The position numbers and the translations under genes were made by a program. The notes below the pieces were generated by a model. It made no database searches and was not told where the DNA came from. It saw only the letters and a list, made by a program, of their open reading frames with translations. From Microbacterium sp. zg-B185 (GTDB lineage Bacteria; Actinomycetota; Actinomycetes; Actinomycetales; Microbacteriaceae), in assembly GCF_030246885.1 (NCBI RefSeq), contig NZ_CP126739.1, forward strand, positions 2,976,001 to 3,040,000: a stretch of 64,000 nt of DNA, read 5' to 3'. The first letter of the stretch is position 1, and each line of letters opens with the position of its first letter. Below are positions 8,914-20,711 of this stretch, one piece after another.

Positions 8914-8943
8914 ATCATACGTGATAAAAGGACCTATCGGCAA
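8914..8943 (-). promoter_or_regulatory. Promoter of the infA-rpsM-rpoA (alpha) unit
   Basis: On the minus strand, TTGCCG (8938-8943), an 18-base spacer and TATGAT (8914-8919) form a good housekeeping promoter. Transcription would start about 90 bases before infA, in the AT-richer stretch between the DsbA-like gene and infA. Confidence 0.75.
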
Positions 8944-8968
8944 CTTGGGGCACCGGATGCCGCGGGGC

Positions 8969-9661
8969 TCACTCGAACAGCGTGCCCAGCTGAGCCGGGT
9001 CGGGCAGGGTCGAGTTCGCGATGACCGCGCCGTTGATCGCGATGGTGGGCGTGCCGACGCCGGCCGCGCCCGGGGCGACCGGGGTCTTCTCGGTCATCGC
9101 CGCGACGTAGGTCGCGAACTCGCCCTCGGTCACGCAGGCGTCGATCCCGGATGCGCCCACCCCGGAGGCGACCTCCAGGATCTGCGCGTCGGTGAGCCCG
9201 GGCGTCCCCTCGGCCGGCTGGTTCGCGAACATCGCCTGCATGAACGGCACCGACAGCTCCGGCTGGGTCAGCGCGACGCAGTACATCGCGTTCGCCGCCC
9301 GCGTCGAGTACTGGGTGCCCTGCGACTGGCGGTCCAGGATGGAGATCGGGTGGATGTTGAGGGTGATCGTGCCGTCCGCGACCAGTCCCTGGATCGCCTC
9401 ACCGTAGAGCTGCTCGAACTGGTTGCAGACCGGGCACATGAAGTCGATGTAGGTGTCCATCGTCTGCTCTCCGCTGCCGACGGCGATGGCGCCGGTCTCG
9501 GCGTCCACGCTGGGCGCCTGCGGGGTGACGGTGGGGCCGGCATCCGGGGCGGAGCTGTTGTTCAGCTGGACGACGATCACCGCGACGACGACCAGGACCA
9601 CCACGACGACCGCGGTCACCCCGATTGCGAACCAGTTCATCTTGCGCGCGGGAGCAGCCAT
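8969..9661 (-). CDS. Membrane-anchored DsbA-family thioredoxin-fold protein
   Basis: 230 residues. One membrane segment at about 10-32 anchors an extracytoplasmic thioredoxin fold with redox motif C76-P-V-C79 in DTYIDFMCPVCNQFEQLYGE and the cis-proline loop VGTPTIAINGAV near the C-terminus. Such proteins form or exchange disulphides in exported proteins. It starts nine bases after map and ends before the infA promoter, so it is probably the last gene of the secY-adk-map unit. The specific role (oxidase, isomerase or reductase) is unknown. Confidence 0.88.
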   Translation of the reverse strand: MAAPARKMNWFAIGVTAVVVVVLVVVAVIVVQLNNSSAPDAGPTVTPQAPSVDAETGAIAVGSGEQTMDTYIDFMCPVCNQFEQLYGEAIQGLVADGTITLNIHPISILDRQSQGTQYSTRAANAMYCVALTQPELSVPFMQAMFANQPAEGTPGLTDAQILEVASGVGASGIDACVTEGEFATYVAAMTEKTPVAPGAAGVGTPTIAINGAVIANSTLPDPAQLGTLFE

Positions 9662-9670
9662 TTGCGTGTC

Positions 9671-10516
9671 CTATCCGATCTCGCGGGGAGTCACCCCGAA
9701 CGGCGCCAGCCCGGCGGCACCGCCGTCGGGTGCCGTCAGCACCCAGATGCCTCCATCATGCACTGCGACGCTATGTTCCCAGTGGGAACCGGCTGTGCCG
9801 TCCAGAGTCGAGACGGTCCAGTCGTCGTCCTCGACGAAGGTCGCCTGATCGCCGATGACGACCATCGGCTCGATCGCGACCGCCAGGCCGGGTCTCACCT
9901 CGGGGCCGGGGTCGGCGACACGGTAGTTGAACACGGACGGCGCCTCATGCATCTTGCGGCCGATCCCGTGCCCGACGTACTCGCGCAGGATGCCGTAGCC
10001 GTGGCCGGACGCGTCGATGTAATCCTGCACCGCGCCGCCGACCTCGCCGAGGTGGCGTGCGGTGGCCAGCGCGGCGATGCCGGCCCACAGGGAGCCCTCG
10101 GTCACGCGGGAGAGCTCTTCGCGCTCCGCGACCAGCTCCGGACGTGTCGGGTCCGGCACGACGAACGTGATGGCCGAGTCGCCGTTCCAGCCCCGGTACT
10201 CGGCACCCGCGTCGATCGAGACGATGTCACCGGGCTCGAGGGCGCGCGCGGACGGGATGCCGTGCACCACCTGCTCGTTGATCGACGCGCAGATCGTGTG
10301 CCGATAGCCGCGCACCATCTGGAAGTTGGATTTCGCACCGCGCGCGGTGATGACCGCGGATGCCGCGGCATCCAGTTCCAGCGTGGTCACCCCGGGGGCC
10401 ACCAGCGCCCGGATGGCCTCCAGCGCGGCCGCGGTGATCAGGCCGGGCTCGATCATCGCCTGCAGCTGAGCGGTCGATTTGTAGATCGAGCGGCGGCCGG
10501 GCAGAGACGGGGTCAC
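9671..10516 (-). CDS. map: Type I methionine aminopeptidase
   Basis: 281 residues. Metal ligands of the pita-bread fold are present: H in NEQVVHG, D in SIDAGA, D in GWNGDSA, H in GHGIGRKMHEAP, E in AIEPM and E in HWEHS. It removes the initiator methionine from new proteins. The start is GTG at 10516, 12 bases after adk. The order secY-adk-map is standard. Confidence 0.97.
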   Translation of the reverse strand: MTPSLPGRRSIYKSTAQLQAMIEPGLITAAALEAIRALVAPGVTTLELDAAASAVITARGAKSNFQMVRGYRHTICASINEQVVHGIPSARALEPGDIVSIDAGAEYRGWNGDSAITFVVPDPTRPELVAEREELSRVTEGSLWAGIAALATARHLGEVGGAVQDYIDASGHGYGILREYVGHGIGRKMHEAPSVFNYRVADPGPEVRPGLAVAIEPMVVIGDQATFVEDDDWTVSTLDGTAGSHWEHSVAVHDGGIWVLTAPDGGAAGLAPFGVTPREIG

Positions 10517-10528
10517 GGGAGACGCACG

Positions 10529-11155
10529 TCAGGCCGCGGCGGTCCGGATCAGTCCGCGCTGCTCGAGCGCGGCGATGATCCGGGCGCTGATCTCATCGAG
10601 CGAGCCGACGCCGTCGATCCGGTCGACGATGCCCCGCTCGCGGTAGACCTCGAGGATGGGTGCGGTCTCGCGCTCGTAGATGGCCAGGCGGTTGGCGATC
10701 ACCTGCTCGGTGTCGTCGTCGCGTCCCTGCTCCTGCGCGCGCAGGGTGAGCCGCTCGATGCTCTCCGCGCGGGGCACGGCGAGCTCGATGACGGCGTCGA
10801 GCTCTTCACCGCGACCGCCGAGGAACTCGTCCAGGTCGCCGACCTGGCCGATGTTGCGCGGGTAGCCGTCCAACAGGAACCCGTGCGCCGCGTCGGCCTG
10901 GGAGAGCCGGTCGCGCACCACGGCGGTGGTCAGCTCGTCCGGCACGAGGTTTCCCGCCTGGATGATCTCGGTGACCTGCGTGCCCAGCTCCGACCCGCTC
11001 GCGATCGCGGCGCGGAACATGTCGCCGGTCGAGATGGCCGGGATGCCGAACGCCTGCGCGATGCGCACACCCTGGGTCCCCTTGCCGGAGCCCTGGGGTC
11101 CGACGATCAGGAGGCGTGCGCCTCCGGGCTGCTGAGCCGATCCGGCCGCGGTCAT
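10529..11155 (-). CDS. adk: Adenylate kinase
   Basis: 208 residues. P-loop [10 protein letters not shown] at 19-28, AMP-binding STGDMFR, DGYPRN, and a short LID region without the zinc-finger cysteines. It interconverts ATP, AMP and ADP. The start codon overlaps the secY stop as ATGA, so translation is coupled to secY. Confidence 0.97.
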   Translation of the reverse strand: MTAAGSAQQPGGARLLIVGPQGSGKGTQGVRIAQAFGIPAISTGDMFRAAIASGSELGTQVTEIIQAGNLVPDELTTAVVRDRLSQADAAHGFLLDGYPRNIGQVGDLDEFLGGRGEELDAVIELAVPRAESIERLTLRAQEQGRDDDTEQVIANRLAIYERETAPILEVYRERGIVDRIDGVGSLDEISARIIAALEQRGLIRTAAA

Positions 11156-12474
11156 CGGAGGAGCCCTTCGTAGTGGCGCTGCTGCAGCTGGGCGTCGATC
11201 TGCTTGACCGTCTCCAGGCCCACGCCGACGATGATCAGGATCGAGGCGCCGCCGAACGGGAAGTTCTGGTTGGCGCCGACCGCCGCGAGGGCGATCAGGG
11301 GCAGCAGGGCGATGAAGCCGAGGTACAGCGAGCCGGGGAGCGTGATGCGGGTCAGCACGTAGTCCAGGTACTCGGCGGTCGGACGACCGGCACGGATGCC
11401 GGGGATGAAGCCGCCGTACTTCTTCATGTTGTCGGCGACCTCGACCGGGTTGAACGTGATCGCGACGTAGAAGTAGGTGAAGCCGACGATGAGCAGGAAG
11501 TACACGAGCATGTACAGCGGGCTGTCACCGGTGGTGAGGTACTGCGCGATCCACGCCACCCACGCGGGGGCCTCCTGGCCCGCCTGCGGCTGGTTGAACT
11601 GCGCGATCAGCGCAGGAATGTACAGCAGCGACGAGGCGAAGATGACGGGCACGACGCCGGCCATGTTCACCTTGATCGGGATGTACGTGTTCGTTCCGCC
11701 GTAGGTGCGCCGGCCCACCATGCGCTTGGCGTACTGCACCGGGATGCGGCGCTGGGATTGTTCGACGAACACCACCAGCGCGACGACCAGGATGCCGACG
11801 GCCAGGACGAGCAGGAACACCTCGAAGCCGCGCGACTGGGCGATGCCCCACATCGACGCGGGGAAGGCCGCGGCGATCGAGACGAAGATCAGCAGCGACA
11901 TGCCGTTGCCGATGCCCCGCTCGGTGACGAGCTCGGCGAACCACATGATCAGGCCGGTGCCGGCGGTCATCGTGATGATCATCAGCAGCTGCGCCCACCA
12001 CACGTCGTTGGTGAGGAGCTGCTCGCACTCGGGAACGCCGGTGGAGCCGAACAGCTGCCCGCTGCGGGCGACCGTGACCAGCGTCGTGGACTGCAGCAGC
12101 GCCAGGGCGATGGTCAGGTAGCGCGTGTACTGGGTCAGACGGGACTGACCGGCCGCGCCCTCCTTGTAGAGGGTCTCGAAGTGCGGGATCACCACGCGCA
12201 GCAGCTGCACGATGATCGTCGCCGTGATGTACGGCATGACGCCGAGAGCGAAGATCGACAGCTGCAGCAGCGCGCCACCCGAGAACAGGTTGACCAGCGA
12301 GAGCAGGCCCTCGGTGCCCGCACTCTGGCGGAGGCAGGACTGCACGTTCGGGAAGTCCACGAACGGCGCCGGGATGTGCGCGCCGAAGCGATAGATGGCG
12401 ATGATCGCCAGGGTGAATGCGATCTTCCGACGAAGGTCGGGTGTACGGAAGACCCGCGCTATGGCGCTGAACAA
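11152..12474 (-). CDS. secY: Protein translocase subunit SecY
   Basis: 440 residues with ten membrane segments, beginning [17 protein letters not shown] and ending [11 protein letters not shown]. It forms the Sec channel with SecE and SecG. The start is TTG at 12474, supported by GGAGG seven bases upstream and by family alignment. A strong hairpin separates it from rplO, so secY-adk-map may be expressed at a different level from the ribosomal genes upstream. Confidence 0.97.
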   Translation of the reverse strand: MFSAIARVFRTPDLRRKIAFTLAIIAIYRFGAHIPAPFVDFPNVQSCLRQSAGTEGLLSLVNLFSGGALLQLSIFALGVMPYITATIIVQLLRVVIPHFETLYKEGAAGQSRLTQYTRYLTIALALLQSTTLVTVARSGQLFGSTGVPECEQLLTNDVWWAQLLMIITMTAGTGLIMWFAELVTERGIGNGMSLLIFVSIAAAFPASMWGIAQSRGFEVFLLVLAVGILVVALVVFVEQSQRRIPVQYAKRMVGRRTYGGTNTYIPIKVNMAGVVPVIFASSLLYIPALIAQFNQPQAGQEAPAWVAWIAQYLTTGDSPLYMLVYFLLIVGFTYFYVAITFNPVEVADNMKKYGGFIPGIRAGRPTAEYLDYVLTRITLPGSLYLGFIALLPLIALAAVGANQNFPFGGASILIIVGVGLETVKQIDAQLQQRHYEGLLR

Positions 12475-12537
12475 GAGGATGCCTCCAGAGGGGATGCCGA
12501 CACGCGACAGGGCGCATCAACTCCCAGGGTAACGCAG

Positions 12538-12565
12538 TGGGGGTCGGAGCTCGCTCCGACCCCCA
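12538..12565 (-). terminator. Hairpin between rplO and secY (attenuator-like)
   Basis: A 13-base perfect inverted repeat, TGGGGGTCGGAGC and its complement separated by two bases, begins 10 bases past the rplO stop. It could partly terminate transcription, or protect the 3' end of the ribosomal message. Confidence 0.65.
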
Positions 12566-12575
12566 CCGGGTATGA

Positions 12576-13241
12576 CTACTTGACGGATCCGCCCGCCGCG
12601 ACGATCTTCTGCTCCGCAGAGCCGGAGACCTTGTCGACGGAAACGTTCAGCTTCACGTCGATGTCGCCGGCGCCGAGCACCTTGACCTTCTCGTTCTTGC
12701 GAACCGCGCCCTTGGCGACGAGGTCGCTGATGGTGACGTCGCCACCCGAGGGGTAGAGCTCGGCCAGCTTCTCGAGGTTGACCACCTGGTACTCCACGCG
12801 GAACGGGTTCTTGAACCCGCGCAGCTTGGGAGTGCGCATGTGGAGGGGCATCTGCCCACCCTCGAAGCCGACCCGGACGCTGTTGCGCGCCCTGGTGCCC
12901 TTGGTGCCGCGACCGGCGGTCTTGCCCTTGGAGCCCTCACCGCGACCCACGCGGGTCTTGGCGGTGTTGGCTCCGGGGACCGGACGCAGGTGGTGCACCT
13001 TGAGCACACCGGGGCGGGATGCCGCAGCATCCGCCTTCGGCGTGCTCTTGGGCGCGGCCTTCGCCTTGGGCGCGGCCTTCTCAGCCGTGTCCGCCTTGTC
13101 GGAGGCGGCCGACTTCGCGGGCGCCTTCTTCTCGGCAGCGGGCTTGTCGGCCTTGGCTGCCGCAGCCTTCTTGGGAGCAGTCGCCTTGGTGGCTTTCGCC
13201 TCCGCCTCGACGGCGTCCTTCTTCTCAGCCTTGTCAGCCAT
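12576..13241 (-). CDS. rplO: 50S ribosomal protein L15 with N-terminal Ala/Lys extension
   Basis: 221 residues. The L15 core starts near residue 77 ([20 protein letters not shown]). Before it lies an Ala/Lys/Pro-rich, histone-H1-like extension of about 75 residues, making the protein about 1.5 times the usual 145-residue length. The ATG overlaps the rpmD stop by one base (TAATG) and is preceded by GAGGAG. L15 is a late assembly protein of the 50S core. The extension is probably disordered and its role is unknown. Confidence 0.96.
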   Translation of the reverse strand: MADKAEKKDAVEAEAKATKATAPKKAAAAKADKPAAEKKAPAKSAASDKADTAEKAAPKAKAAPKSTPKADAAASRPGVLKVHHLRPVPGANTAKTRVGRGEGSKGKTAGRGTKGTRARNSVRVGFEGGQMPLHMRTPKLRGFKNPFRVEYQVVNLEKLAELYPSGGDVTISDLVAKGAVRKNEKVKVLGAGDIDVKLNVSVDKVSGSAEQKIVAAGGSVK

Positions 13242-13429
13242 TAATCGATCTCCTCAACCTTCACGAGGTGAGCGACGGTCTTGACGTAACCGCGCGTCTG
13301 CGCGTCGTCGGGACGGACGACGGAGTCGCCGATCCGCTTCAGACCGAGGCTGCGCAGCGTGTCACGCTGGTTCTGCTTCTCGCTCACCTTGGACTTTGTC
13401 TGCGTGACCTTCAGCCGGGCGGCCATCAT
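13241..13429 (-). CDS. rpmD: 50S ribosomal protein L30
   Basis: 62 residues from the ATG at 13429 (61 from the adjacent ATG at 13426). [18 protein letters not shown] and [16 protein letters not shown] identify L30. The rpsE stop overlaps the first ATG as ATGA, which favours 13429; both starts fit the upstream AAGGTAGG. Confidence 0.96.
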   Translation of the reverse strand: MMAARLKVTQTKSKVSEKQNQRDTLRSLGLKRIGDSVVRPDDAQTRGYVKTVAHLVKVEEID

Positions 13430-14145
13430 GCACCTACCTTCGCTGCGGCGGCGGCGTCTGCCTCCGCGCGGACGAGACGGGCGGGGGCGACCTGGTCGAA
13501 CTCGAGTCCGCGACGCGCGGCGACCGCGCGGGGCTCTTCGAGCATCTTCAGGGCCGCGACGGTCGCGTGCACGATGTTGATCGTGTTCGACGAACCGAGC
13601 GACTTCGACAGGACGTCGTGGATGCCGGCGCACTCGAGCACGGCACGCACGGGACCACCGGCGATGACACCGGTACCGGCCGCGGCGGGACGCAGCAGCA
13701 CCACACCGGCGGCAGCCTCACCCTGGACGGGGTGCGGGATGGTCAGGCCGACGCGGGGAACGCGGAAGAAGTTGCGCTTGGCCTCTTCGACACCCTTCGA
13801 GATCGCGAGGGGAACCTCGCGAGCCTTCCCGTAGCCGACGCCGACGACGCCGTTTCCGTCGCCCACGACCACCAGAGCCGTGAAGCTGAACCGACGACCG
13901 CCCTTGACGACCTTCGAGACGCGGTTGATGGTGACGACGCGCTCCAGGAACTGGCTCTTGTCGGCATCCCGCGACCCGCGGTCACGCTGGTTGGCGTTGC
14001 GCTCGCGGCCGCCACGGCGGGGCTCGCGCTCACGCTCGGGGGCAGCAGCGACAGCCTCGGCCGCCGCAGGTGCGTCGGTCGCGGCGGCAGCAGGCGCCGT
14101 CTGATCGGCAGAAACTGCCACTTCGGTCTCCTTGTTATCACTCAC
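13426..14145 (-). CDS. rpsE: 30S ribosomal protein S5
   Basis: 239 residues. The S5 core begins near residue 65 ([20 protein letters not shown]), with [20 protein letters not shown] following. It carries an Ala/Glu/Arg-rich N-terminal extension of about 60 residues and a short Ala-rich tail; E. coli S5 is 167 residues. S5 lines the mRNA entry site and affects decoding fidelity. GTG start at 14145 overlaps the rplR stop (GTGA). Confidence 0.97.
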   Translation of the reverse strand: MSDNKETEVAVSADQTAPAAAATDAPAAAEAVAAAPEREREPRRGGRERNANQRDRGSRDADKSQFLERVVTINRVSKVVKGGRRFSFTALVVVGDGNGVVGVGYGKAREVPLAISKGVEEAKRNFFRVPRVGLTIPHPVQGEAAAGVVLLRPAAAGTGVIAGGPVRAVLECAGIHDVLSKSLGSSNTINIVHATVAALKMLEEPRAVAARRGLEFDQVAPARLVRAEADAAAAAKVGA

Positions 14146-14501
14146 AGGTTCAGTCCCCCTTCACGGGCGCCATCGGCGATCGCCGCGACACGGCCCGCGT
14201 AGCGGTTGCCACCGCGGTCGAACACGACATCCTCGACGCCGGCGGCCTTCGCGCGCTCGGCGAGGAGCTCGCCGACCTTGCGAGCCTTGGCGGTCTTGTC
14301 ACCATCGAACGCACGCAGGTCCGCTTCGAGGGTGGATGCCGAGGCCACGGTGTGACCCTTGGCATCGTCGACGACCTGCACGAACACGTGGCGTGCCGAA
14401 CGGGTCACGACCATGCGCGGGCGCGCCTCGGTGCCGACGACCTTCTTGCGAAGGCGGGCGTGACGACGCGCGCGCGCGTCGGACTTCGTCTTAACAGCCA
14501 T
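14142..14501 (-). CDS. rplR: 50S ribosomal protein L18
   Basis: 119 residues, typical length. The basic N-terminus ([19 protein letters not shown]) and ending [20 protein letters not shown] identify L18, which helps carry 5S rRNA into the 50S subunit. It starts two bases past the rplF stop and overlaps rpsE by four bases. Confidence 0.98.
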   Translation of the reverse strand: MAVKTKSDARARRHARLRKKVVGTEARPRMVVTRSARHVFVQVVDDAKGHTVASASTLEADLRAFDGDKTAKARKVGELLAERAKAAGVEDVVFDRGGNRYAGRVAAIADGAREGGLNL

Positions 14502-14503
14502 GG

Positions 14504-15040
14504 TTACTTACCACTCTTTCCGGCCTTGCGCCGCACAACTTCGCCGGCGTAGCGCACACCCTTGCCCTTGTAGGGCTCAGGCTTGCGGATCTTGCGGATG
14601 TTCGCAGCCGCCTCGCCGACGGCCTGCTTGTCGATGCCGCTCACGGTGACCTTGTTGTTGCCCTCGACCGTGAACGTGATCCCGGCGGGGGGTTCCACGA
14701 GCACGGGGTGCGAGAAGCCGAGCGCGAACTCGATCGAGCCGCCCTTCTGCGCAACGCGGTAACCGGTGCCGACCACCTCGAGGCCCTTGGTGTAGCCCTG
14801 GGTCACCCCGATGATGTTGTTGTTGATCAGCGTGCGGGTCAGGCCGTGCAGCGAACGCGACTCGCGCTCGTCGTCGGGACGGGTGACCAGCACCTGACCC
14901 TCCTCGACCTTGACCTCGATGGGGGACGCGACGGCAAGCGCCAGCTCGCCCTTCGGCCCCTTGACTGCGACATTCCGACCGTCGACCGTGATGGTCACTT
15001 CGGCGGGGATGTCGATCGGCAGACGTCCAATACGCGACAT
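14504..15040 (-). CDS. rplF: 50S ribosomal protein L6
   Basis: 178 residues, normal length. [20 protein letters not shown] at the start and the C-terminal [20 protein letters not shown] motif are diagnostic. L6 sits by the sarcin-ricin loop. It starts six bases after rpsH. Confidence 0.98.
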   Translation of the reverse strand: MSRIGRLPIDIPAEVTITVDGRNVAVKGPKGELALAVASPIEVKVEEGQVLVTRPDDERESRSLHGLTRTLINNNIIGVTQGYTKGLEVVGTGYRVAQKGGSIEFALGFSHPVLVEPPAGITFTVEGNNKVTVSGIDKQAVGEAAANIRKIRKPEPYKGKGVRYAGEVVRRKAGKSGK

Positions 15041-15046
15041 GTCAGA

Positions 15047-15445
15047 TCACCACACGTAGGCGAGGACTTCCCCACCCACGCCCTTCTGCTCGGCCTGACG
15101 GTCGGTGAGAAGACCGGAGGAGGTGGACAGGATCGCGACGCCGAGGCCACCGAGAACCGTGGGGATCTCGGTCGAGCGCGCGTAGACACGCAGGCCGGGC
15201 TTGGAGACGCGCTTGATGCCGGCGATCGACCGCTCGCGGTTCGGGCCGTACTTGAGCGTCAGCGTGAGGGTCTGTCCGACGCGAGCGTCTTCGACGCTCC
15301 ACTCGGCGATGTAGCCCTCGCGCTTGAGGATCTCCGCGATGTGGGTCTTGAGCTTGGAGCTCGGCAGCGACACGGAGTCGTGGTGCGCCGAGTTCGCGTT
15401 GCGCAGACGGGTCAGCATGTCTGCGACCGGGTCTGTCATTGTCAT
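15047..15445 (-). CDS. rpsH: 30S ribosomal protein S8
   Basis: 132 residues from the ATG at 15445; AAGGAA about eight bases upstream supports this over the in-frame upstream extension. Core motifs are [19 protein letters not shown] and the C-terminal [20 protein letters not shown]8 is a primary 16S rRNA binder. rpsN, which usually lies between rplE and rpsH, is absent; the 124-base gap is too short for it and contains palindrome copy C. Confidence 0.98.
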   Translation of the reverse strand: MTMTDPVADMLTRLRNANSAHHDSVSLPSSKLKTHIAEILKREGYIAEWSVEDARVGQTLTLTLKYGPNRERSIAGIKRVSKPGLRVYARSTEIPTVLGGLGVAILSTSSGLLTDRQAEQKGVGGEVLAYVW

Positions 15446-15502
15446 GTGTGTGTTTCCTTCGTTCACCAGGTTTCGTACGCCGTTACGCGGCGGCCGACCT
15501 GT

Positions 15503-15543
15503 GGTGTCTCGACGCGCCCGCTGTGCGGGCTACTCCACGACCG
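15503..15543. repeat. Dispersed palindromic repeat, copy C (rplE-rpsH gap)
   Basis: GTGTCTCGACGCGCCCGCTG continuing TGCGGGCTACTCCACGACC, a diverged member of the five-copy family. It fills the place where rpsN (S14) would be expected. Confidence 0.7.
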
Positions 15544-15569
15544 GGGCCGTCGAGCTCGAGGTGGATGGG

Positions 15570-16160
15570 TTATGCCTGTGCGTCCTCGGTGCGGAACGGG
15601 AAGCCCAGTCCGCGCAGAAGCTCGCGACCCTCGGCATCCGATTTCGCGGTGGTGACGACGGTGATGTCGAAGCCCCGCACGCGATCGATCTTGTCCTGGT
15701 CGATCTCGTGGAAGACCGACTGCTCCTGCAGACCGAACGTGTAGTTGCCGGTGCCGTCGAACTGCTTCGGCGACAGGCCGCGGAAGTCGCGGATGCGGGG
15801 CAGCGCGAGCGACACGAGACGGTCCAGGAACTCCCAGGCGCGGTCTCCGCGCAGGGTGACGTGAGCGCCGATGGCCTGACCCTCGCGCAGCTTGAACTGT
15901 GCGATGGACTTGCGGGCCTTGGTCACCACGGGCTTCTGACCGGTGATCTTGGTCAGATCGTCGACGGCGCCATCGATCACCTTGCTGTCGCGAGCTGCCT
16001 CGCCGACACCGGTGTTCACGACGACCTTGACGATCCGGGGGATCTGGTTGACGTTGACGTAGCCGAATTCCTTCTGCAGGGAAGGCGCGATCTCGCTGCG
16101 GTACTTCTGCTTCAGGCGCGGCTGGATCTTGCCAGCCGGCGCGGCAGTGTTGGTGCTCAT
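15570..16160 (-). CDS. rplE: 50S ribosomal protein L5
   Basis: 196 residues. The L5 signature [19 protein letters not shown] and the sequence [20 protein letters not shown] are present; residues 1-18 are a small Ala/Pro addition. L5 binds 5S rRNA in the central protuberance. The ATG overlaps the rplX stop by one base (TGATG), with AAGGA upstream. Confidence 0.98.
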   Translation of the reverse strand: MSTNTAAPAGKIQPRLKQKYRSEIAPSLQKEFGYVNVNQIPRIVKVVVNTGVGEAARDSKVIDGAVDDLTKITGQKPVVTKARKSIAQFKLREGQAIGAHVTLRGDRAWEFLDRLVSLALPRIRDFRGLSPKQFDGTGNYTFGLQEQSVFHEIDQDKIDRVRGFDITVVTTAKSDAEGRELLRGLGFPFRTEDAQA

Positions 16161-16519
16161 CAGAGGTCCTTGCCTGACTTCTTCGCGTAGCGCACCCGGA
16201 CGGTGCGCTTCACGCCATCCTTCGTCTGCTCCTCGACACGGTGGCCGACACGGGTCGGCTTCTTGGTCGAGGGGTCGACGACGGCGACGTTGGAGATGTG
16301 GATGGGCGCCTCGAAGGTCTCGATGCCGCCCGTCTTGGTCCCGCGCTGGGTCTGGCCCACGCGGGTGTGCTTGGTGACGTAGTTCACGCCCTGGACGATG
16401 ATGCGGTTCTGCTCGGCCAGGACCTCGAGGACCTTGCCCTGCTTGCCGCGGTCTCCGCCACGCTCGGGCTTGGCGCCCGTGATGACCTGAACCAGGTCAC
16501 CCTTCTTGATCTTCGCCAT
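16160..16519 (-). CDS. rplX: 50S ribosomal protein L24
   Basis: 119 residues. [20 protein letters not shown] is the KOW-motif start, with [20 protein letters not shown] following. L24 starts 50S assembly and lies near the tunnel exit. GGAGG is ten bases before the ATG. Confidence 0.98.
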   Translation of the reverse strand: MAKIKKGDLVQVITGAKPERGGDRGKQGKVLEVLAEQNRIIVQGVNYVTKHTRVGQTQRGTKTGGIETFEAPIHISNVAVVDPSTKKPTRVGHRVEEQTKDGVKRTVRVRYAKKSGKDL

Positions 16520-16521
16520 GA

Positions 16522-16890
16522 CTAAATGACCTCCGGGGCCAGCGAGACGATCTTCATGAACTTCTTGTCACGAAGTTCGCGGCCGACCGGTCCGAAGATG
16601 CGGGTGCCGCGGGGCTCCCCGTCGTTCTTCAGGATGACGGCGGCGTTCTCGTCGAACTTGATGTACGAGCCGTCGGGACGGCGCGTTTCCTTCTTGGTGC
16701 GGACGATGACGGCCTTGACCACATCGCCCTTCTTGACGTTGCCGCCGGGGATCGCGTCCTTGACCGTTGCGACGATGGTGTCACCCAGTCCGGCGTAGCG
16801 GCGCTTCGAGCCGCCGAGCACACGGATGGTGAGCAGCTCTTTCGCGCCGGTGTTGTCGGCGACCTTGATGCGGGATTCCTGCTGAATCAC
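16522..16890 (-). CDS. rplN: 50S ribosomal protein L14
   Basis: 122 residues, canonical. [19 protein letters not shown] and [20 protein letters not shown] are diagnostic. It forms intersubunit bridges. GTG start with AAGGAG six bases upstream. Confidence 0.98.
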   Translation of the reverse strand: MIQQESRIKVADNTGAKELLTIRVLGGSKRRYAGLGDTIVATVKDAIPGGNVKKGDVVKAVIVRTKKETRRPDGSYIKFDENAAVILKNDGEPRGTRIFGPVGRELRDKKFMKIVSLAPEVI

Positions 16891-16923
16891 TTGTTACTCC
16901 TTGGGTTCCAAGCAGGCCGAGGC

Positions 16924-17325
16924 CTACTTGGCCTTCTCGAGGATCTCGACCAGGCGCCAGCGCTTCGTGGCGCTCAGCGGACGGGTCTCGTTGATGACGA
17001 CCAAGTCGCCGATTCCGGCGGCGTTCGCCTCGTCGTGGGCCTTGACCTTCGAGGTGCGACGGATGATCTTGCCGTAGAGCGGGTGCTTGACGCGGTCCTC
17101 GACCTCTACGACGATCGTCTTGTCCATCTTGTCGCTGACGACGTAACCGCGGCGGGCCTTGCGGTAGCCACGGGCTTCGGAGTCGCGAACGTCACGCTCG
17201 GAGGACTCGTGACCCTTGACCTGCGCTTCGGCAGGCTCCACGGGCGCCGCGACCTCTGCCGCGGCAGCGGTCTTCTTGGGCGCGGCCTTCTTGGGGGCCG
17301 CGGGGGTTTTCGTGGGCTCAGCCAT
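16924..17325 (-). CDS. rpsQ: 30S ribosomal protein S17 with N-terminal extension
   Basis: 133 residues; the S17 core starts near 58 ([20 protein letters not shown]). The N-terminal 50 or so residues are Ala/Lys/Pro/Glu-rich; E. coli S17 is 84 residues. The ATG overlaps the rpmC stop (TAATG). The acidic-basic extension is probably disordered. Confidence 0.97.
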   Translation of the reverse strand: MAEPTKTPAAPKKAAPKKTAAAAEVAAPVEPAEAQVKGHESSERDVRDSEARGYRKARRGYVVSDKMDKTIVVEVEDRVKHPLYGKIIRRTSKVKAHDEANAAGIGDLVVINETRPLSATKRWRLVEILEKAK

Positions 17326-17638
17326 TACTCGGCCTCTTCCTTCACGGCCGCGTCGGCGGAGTCCGCCTTCTTGGCCTTCGTCTTCTTAGCCTTCGTCGCC
17401 GCCTCCACGGGAGCGGGAGTGGCACGGATGCCGAGCTCGCGCTCACGGATGACGGTGTAAAGCCGCGCAATGTCGCGCTTGACCGCACGGATGCGGCCGT
17501 GGCTGTCGAGCTGGCCGGTGGCCGACTGGAAGCGCAGGTTGAACAGCTCTTCCTTGGCCTTGCGCAGCTCCTCGACGAGGCGCTGGTCTTCGTACGTGTC
17601 GAGCTCGCTCGGAGCGAGCTGCTTGGTGCCGATCGCCA

Positions 17639-17639
<1 letters not shown>
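17325..17639 (-). CDS. rpmC: 50S ribosomal protein L29 with C-terminal extension
   Basis: 104 residues; the L29 core spans about 1-72 ([20 protein letters not shown], then [20 protein letters not shown]). A Lys/Ala/Glu-rich tail of about 30 residues follows. The ATG at 17639 overlaps the rplP stop by one base. Confidence 0.97.
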
Positions 17640-18057
<418 letters not shown>

Positions 18058-18058
<1 letters not shown>

Positions 18059-18819
18059 CAGGCTGACGCTCCTTCTGCGACGGGGGCATCGTTGCGCGGG
18101 GCACGCCGACGGTCGCCGCCACGGTCGTCCCGACCACGGGGCGCCTTGGGTGCGTTGGCCTGCTCGCGAGCGAGTTCCTTGTTGGTGAGGTCGCCCTTGT
18201 AGATCCAGACCTTCACGCCGATGCGGCCGAAGGTGGTCTTGGCCTCGTAGAAGCCGTAGTCGATGTTCGCGCGCAGCGTGTGCAGGGGCACACGACCCTC
18301 GCGGTAGAACTCCGAACGGCTCATCTCGGCGCCGCCGAGGCGGCCGGAGACCTGGATGCGGACACCCTTGGCACCGGCACGCTGAGCACCCTGCAGGCCC
18401 TTGCGCATCGCGCGGCGGAACGCCACGCGAGCGGAGAGCTGCTCGGCGATGCCCTGCGCGACCAGCTGAGCGTCAGCCTCGGGGTTCTTGACCTCGAGGA
18501 TGTTCAGCTGGATCTGCTTGCCGGTGAGCTTCTCGAGGTCGGTGCGGATGCGCTCGGCCTCGGCGCCGCGGCGGCCGATCACGATGCCCGGGCGGGCGGT
18601 GTGGATGTCGACGCGAACGCGATCACGCGTGCGCTCGATCTCGATGCTGCTGACGCCGGCCCGATCGAGGTTCGACTGCAGCAGCTTGCGGATCTTGATG
18701 TCCTCGGCCACGTAGTCGGCGTAGCGCTGTCCAGGCTTCGTCGAGTCGGAGAACCAGCGCGACACGTGGTCGGTGGTGATGCCGAGGCGGAAGCCGTACG
18801 GGTTTACCTTCTGGCCCAT
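18058..18819 (-). CDS. rpsC: 30S ribosomal protein S3
   Basis: 253 residues. [20 protein letters not shown] at the start, the KH-domain GXXG as [13 protein letters not shown], and [19 protein letters not shown] near 195. A tail of about 35 residues rich in Arg, Asp and Ala extends beyond the E. coli end. S3 helps unwind mRNA at the entry channel. Overlaps the rplV stop by one base. Confidence 0.98.
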
Positions 18820-19220
18820 TACTTGCTCGCCTTCTTGGTCTTAGCCGGAGCAGCAGCCGTGTCGGCGACCTCCGGGGTAGAGAGCACGACCGTGATGTGG
18901 CTCGTGCGCTTCTTGATCTGGAACGCGCGACCCTGGGCGCGGGGCCGGAAACGCTTGAGCGTCGTCCCCTCGTCCACGTACGCGTTGGCCACGTACAGGT
19001 CCTGCTCGTCCAGGTATTCGGCATCCTTGTCGGCCTTGACCCGAGCGTTCGCGATCGCGGCTGCTACCAGCTTGGCGATCGGCTCGCTCGCGCTCTGCGG
19101 CGCGAACTTCAGGATGGCAAGTGCCTCCTGGGCCTGCTTGCCCTTGATGAGGGCGACGACACGACGAGCCTTCTGAGGGGTCACGCGGATGTGTCGCACA
19201 CGTGCGATTGACTCCACCAT
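18819..19220 (-). CDS. rplV: 50S ribosomal protein L22
   Basis: 133 residues. [20 protein letters not shown] and the beta-hairpin region [20 protein letters not shown] (the macrolide-relevant tunnel loop) are intact. A short Ala/Lys tail is added. Strong AGGAGG upstream. Confidence 0.98.
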   Translation of the reverse strand: MVESIARVRHIRVTPQKARRVVALIKGKQAQEALAILKFAPQSASEPIAKLVAAAIANARVKADKDAEYLDEQDLYVANAYVDEGTTLKRFRPRAQGRAFQIKKRTSHITVVLSTPEVADTAAAPAKTKKASK

Positions 19221-19240
19221 TTCTCTACCTCCTCAGTCGC

Positions 19241-19522
19241 CTAGCGGCGACGGCCTTTCTTGTCGTCCTTCTCGTGCCCGCGGAAGGTGCGGGTGGGCGC
19301 GAATTCGCCCAGCTTGTGGCCGACCATGGTCTCGGTCACGAACACAGGGATGTGCTTGCGACCGTCGTGGACGGCAATCGTGTGGCCGAGCATGGCCGGC
19401 ACGATCATCGACCGGCGTGACCAGGTCTTGATGACGTTCTTGGTTCCCGCTTCGTTCTGGACGACGACCTTGCGAAGCAGGTGCTCGTCGACGAAGGGGC
19501 CCTTCTTAAGACTGCGTGGCAT
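19241..19522 (-). CDS. rpsS: 30S ribosomal protein S19
   Basis: 93 residues, canonical. [20 protein letters not shown] and [20 protein letters not shown] mark S19 of the 30S head. It lies 12 bases after rplB and 20 before rplV. Confidence 0.98.
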   Translation of the reverse strand: MPRSLKKGPFVDEHLLRKVVVQNEAGTKNVIKTWSRRSMIVPAMLGHTIAVHDGRKHIPVFVTETMVGHKLGEFAPTRTFRGHEKDDKKGRRR

Positions 19523-19534
19523 CTTCCTCTACTC

Positions 19535-20374
<840 letters not shown>

Positions 20375-20399
20375 GGTTATGTGTCCTTCGTCCCGACCG

Positions 20400-20711
20400 T
20401 CAGCCGACTGCCGTGAAGATGTCGATGGTTCCCGACTTGAGCGTGACGATCGCGCGCTTGGTGTCCTTGCGCTTGCCGGCGCCGAAGCGGGTGCGGCGGA
20501 CCTTGCCGACGCGGTTGATCGTGTTCACCGCGGCGACCTTGACGCCGAAGATCTTCTCGATGGCGAGCTTGATCTCCGTCTTGGTCGCACGGGGGTCCAC
20601 GAGGAACGTGTACTTGCCCTCGTCGATGAGCCCGTAGCTCTTCTCCGACACGACCGGCTTGAGGATGATGTCGCGCGGGTCCTTGTTCAGGGACGTCTGC
20701 AGGTCGGTCAT
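20400..20711 (-). CDS. rplW: 50S ribosomal protein L23
   Basis: 103 residues. [20 protein letters not shown] and [20 protein letters not shown] are diagnostic. L23 at the tunnel exit docks SRP and trigger factor. ATGA overlap with rplD. Confidence 0.98.
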   Translation of the reverse strand: MTDLQTSLNKDPRDIILKPVVSEKSYGLIDEGKYTFLVDPRATKTEIKLAIEKIFGVKVAAVNTINRVGKVRRTRFGAGKRKDTKRAIVTLKSGTIDIFTAVG

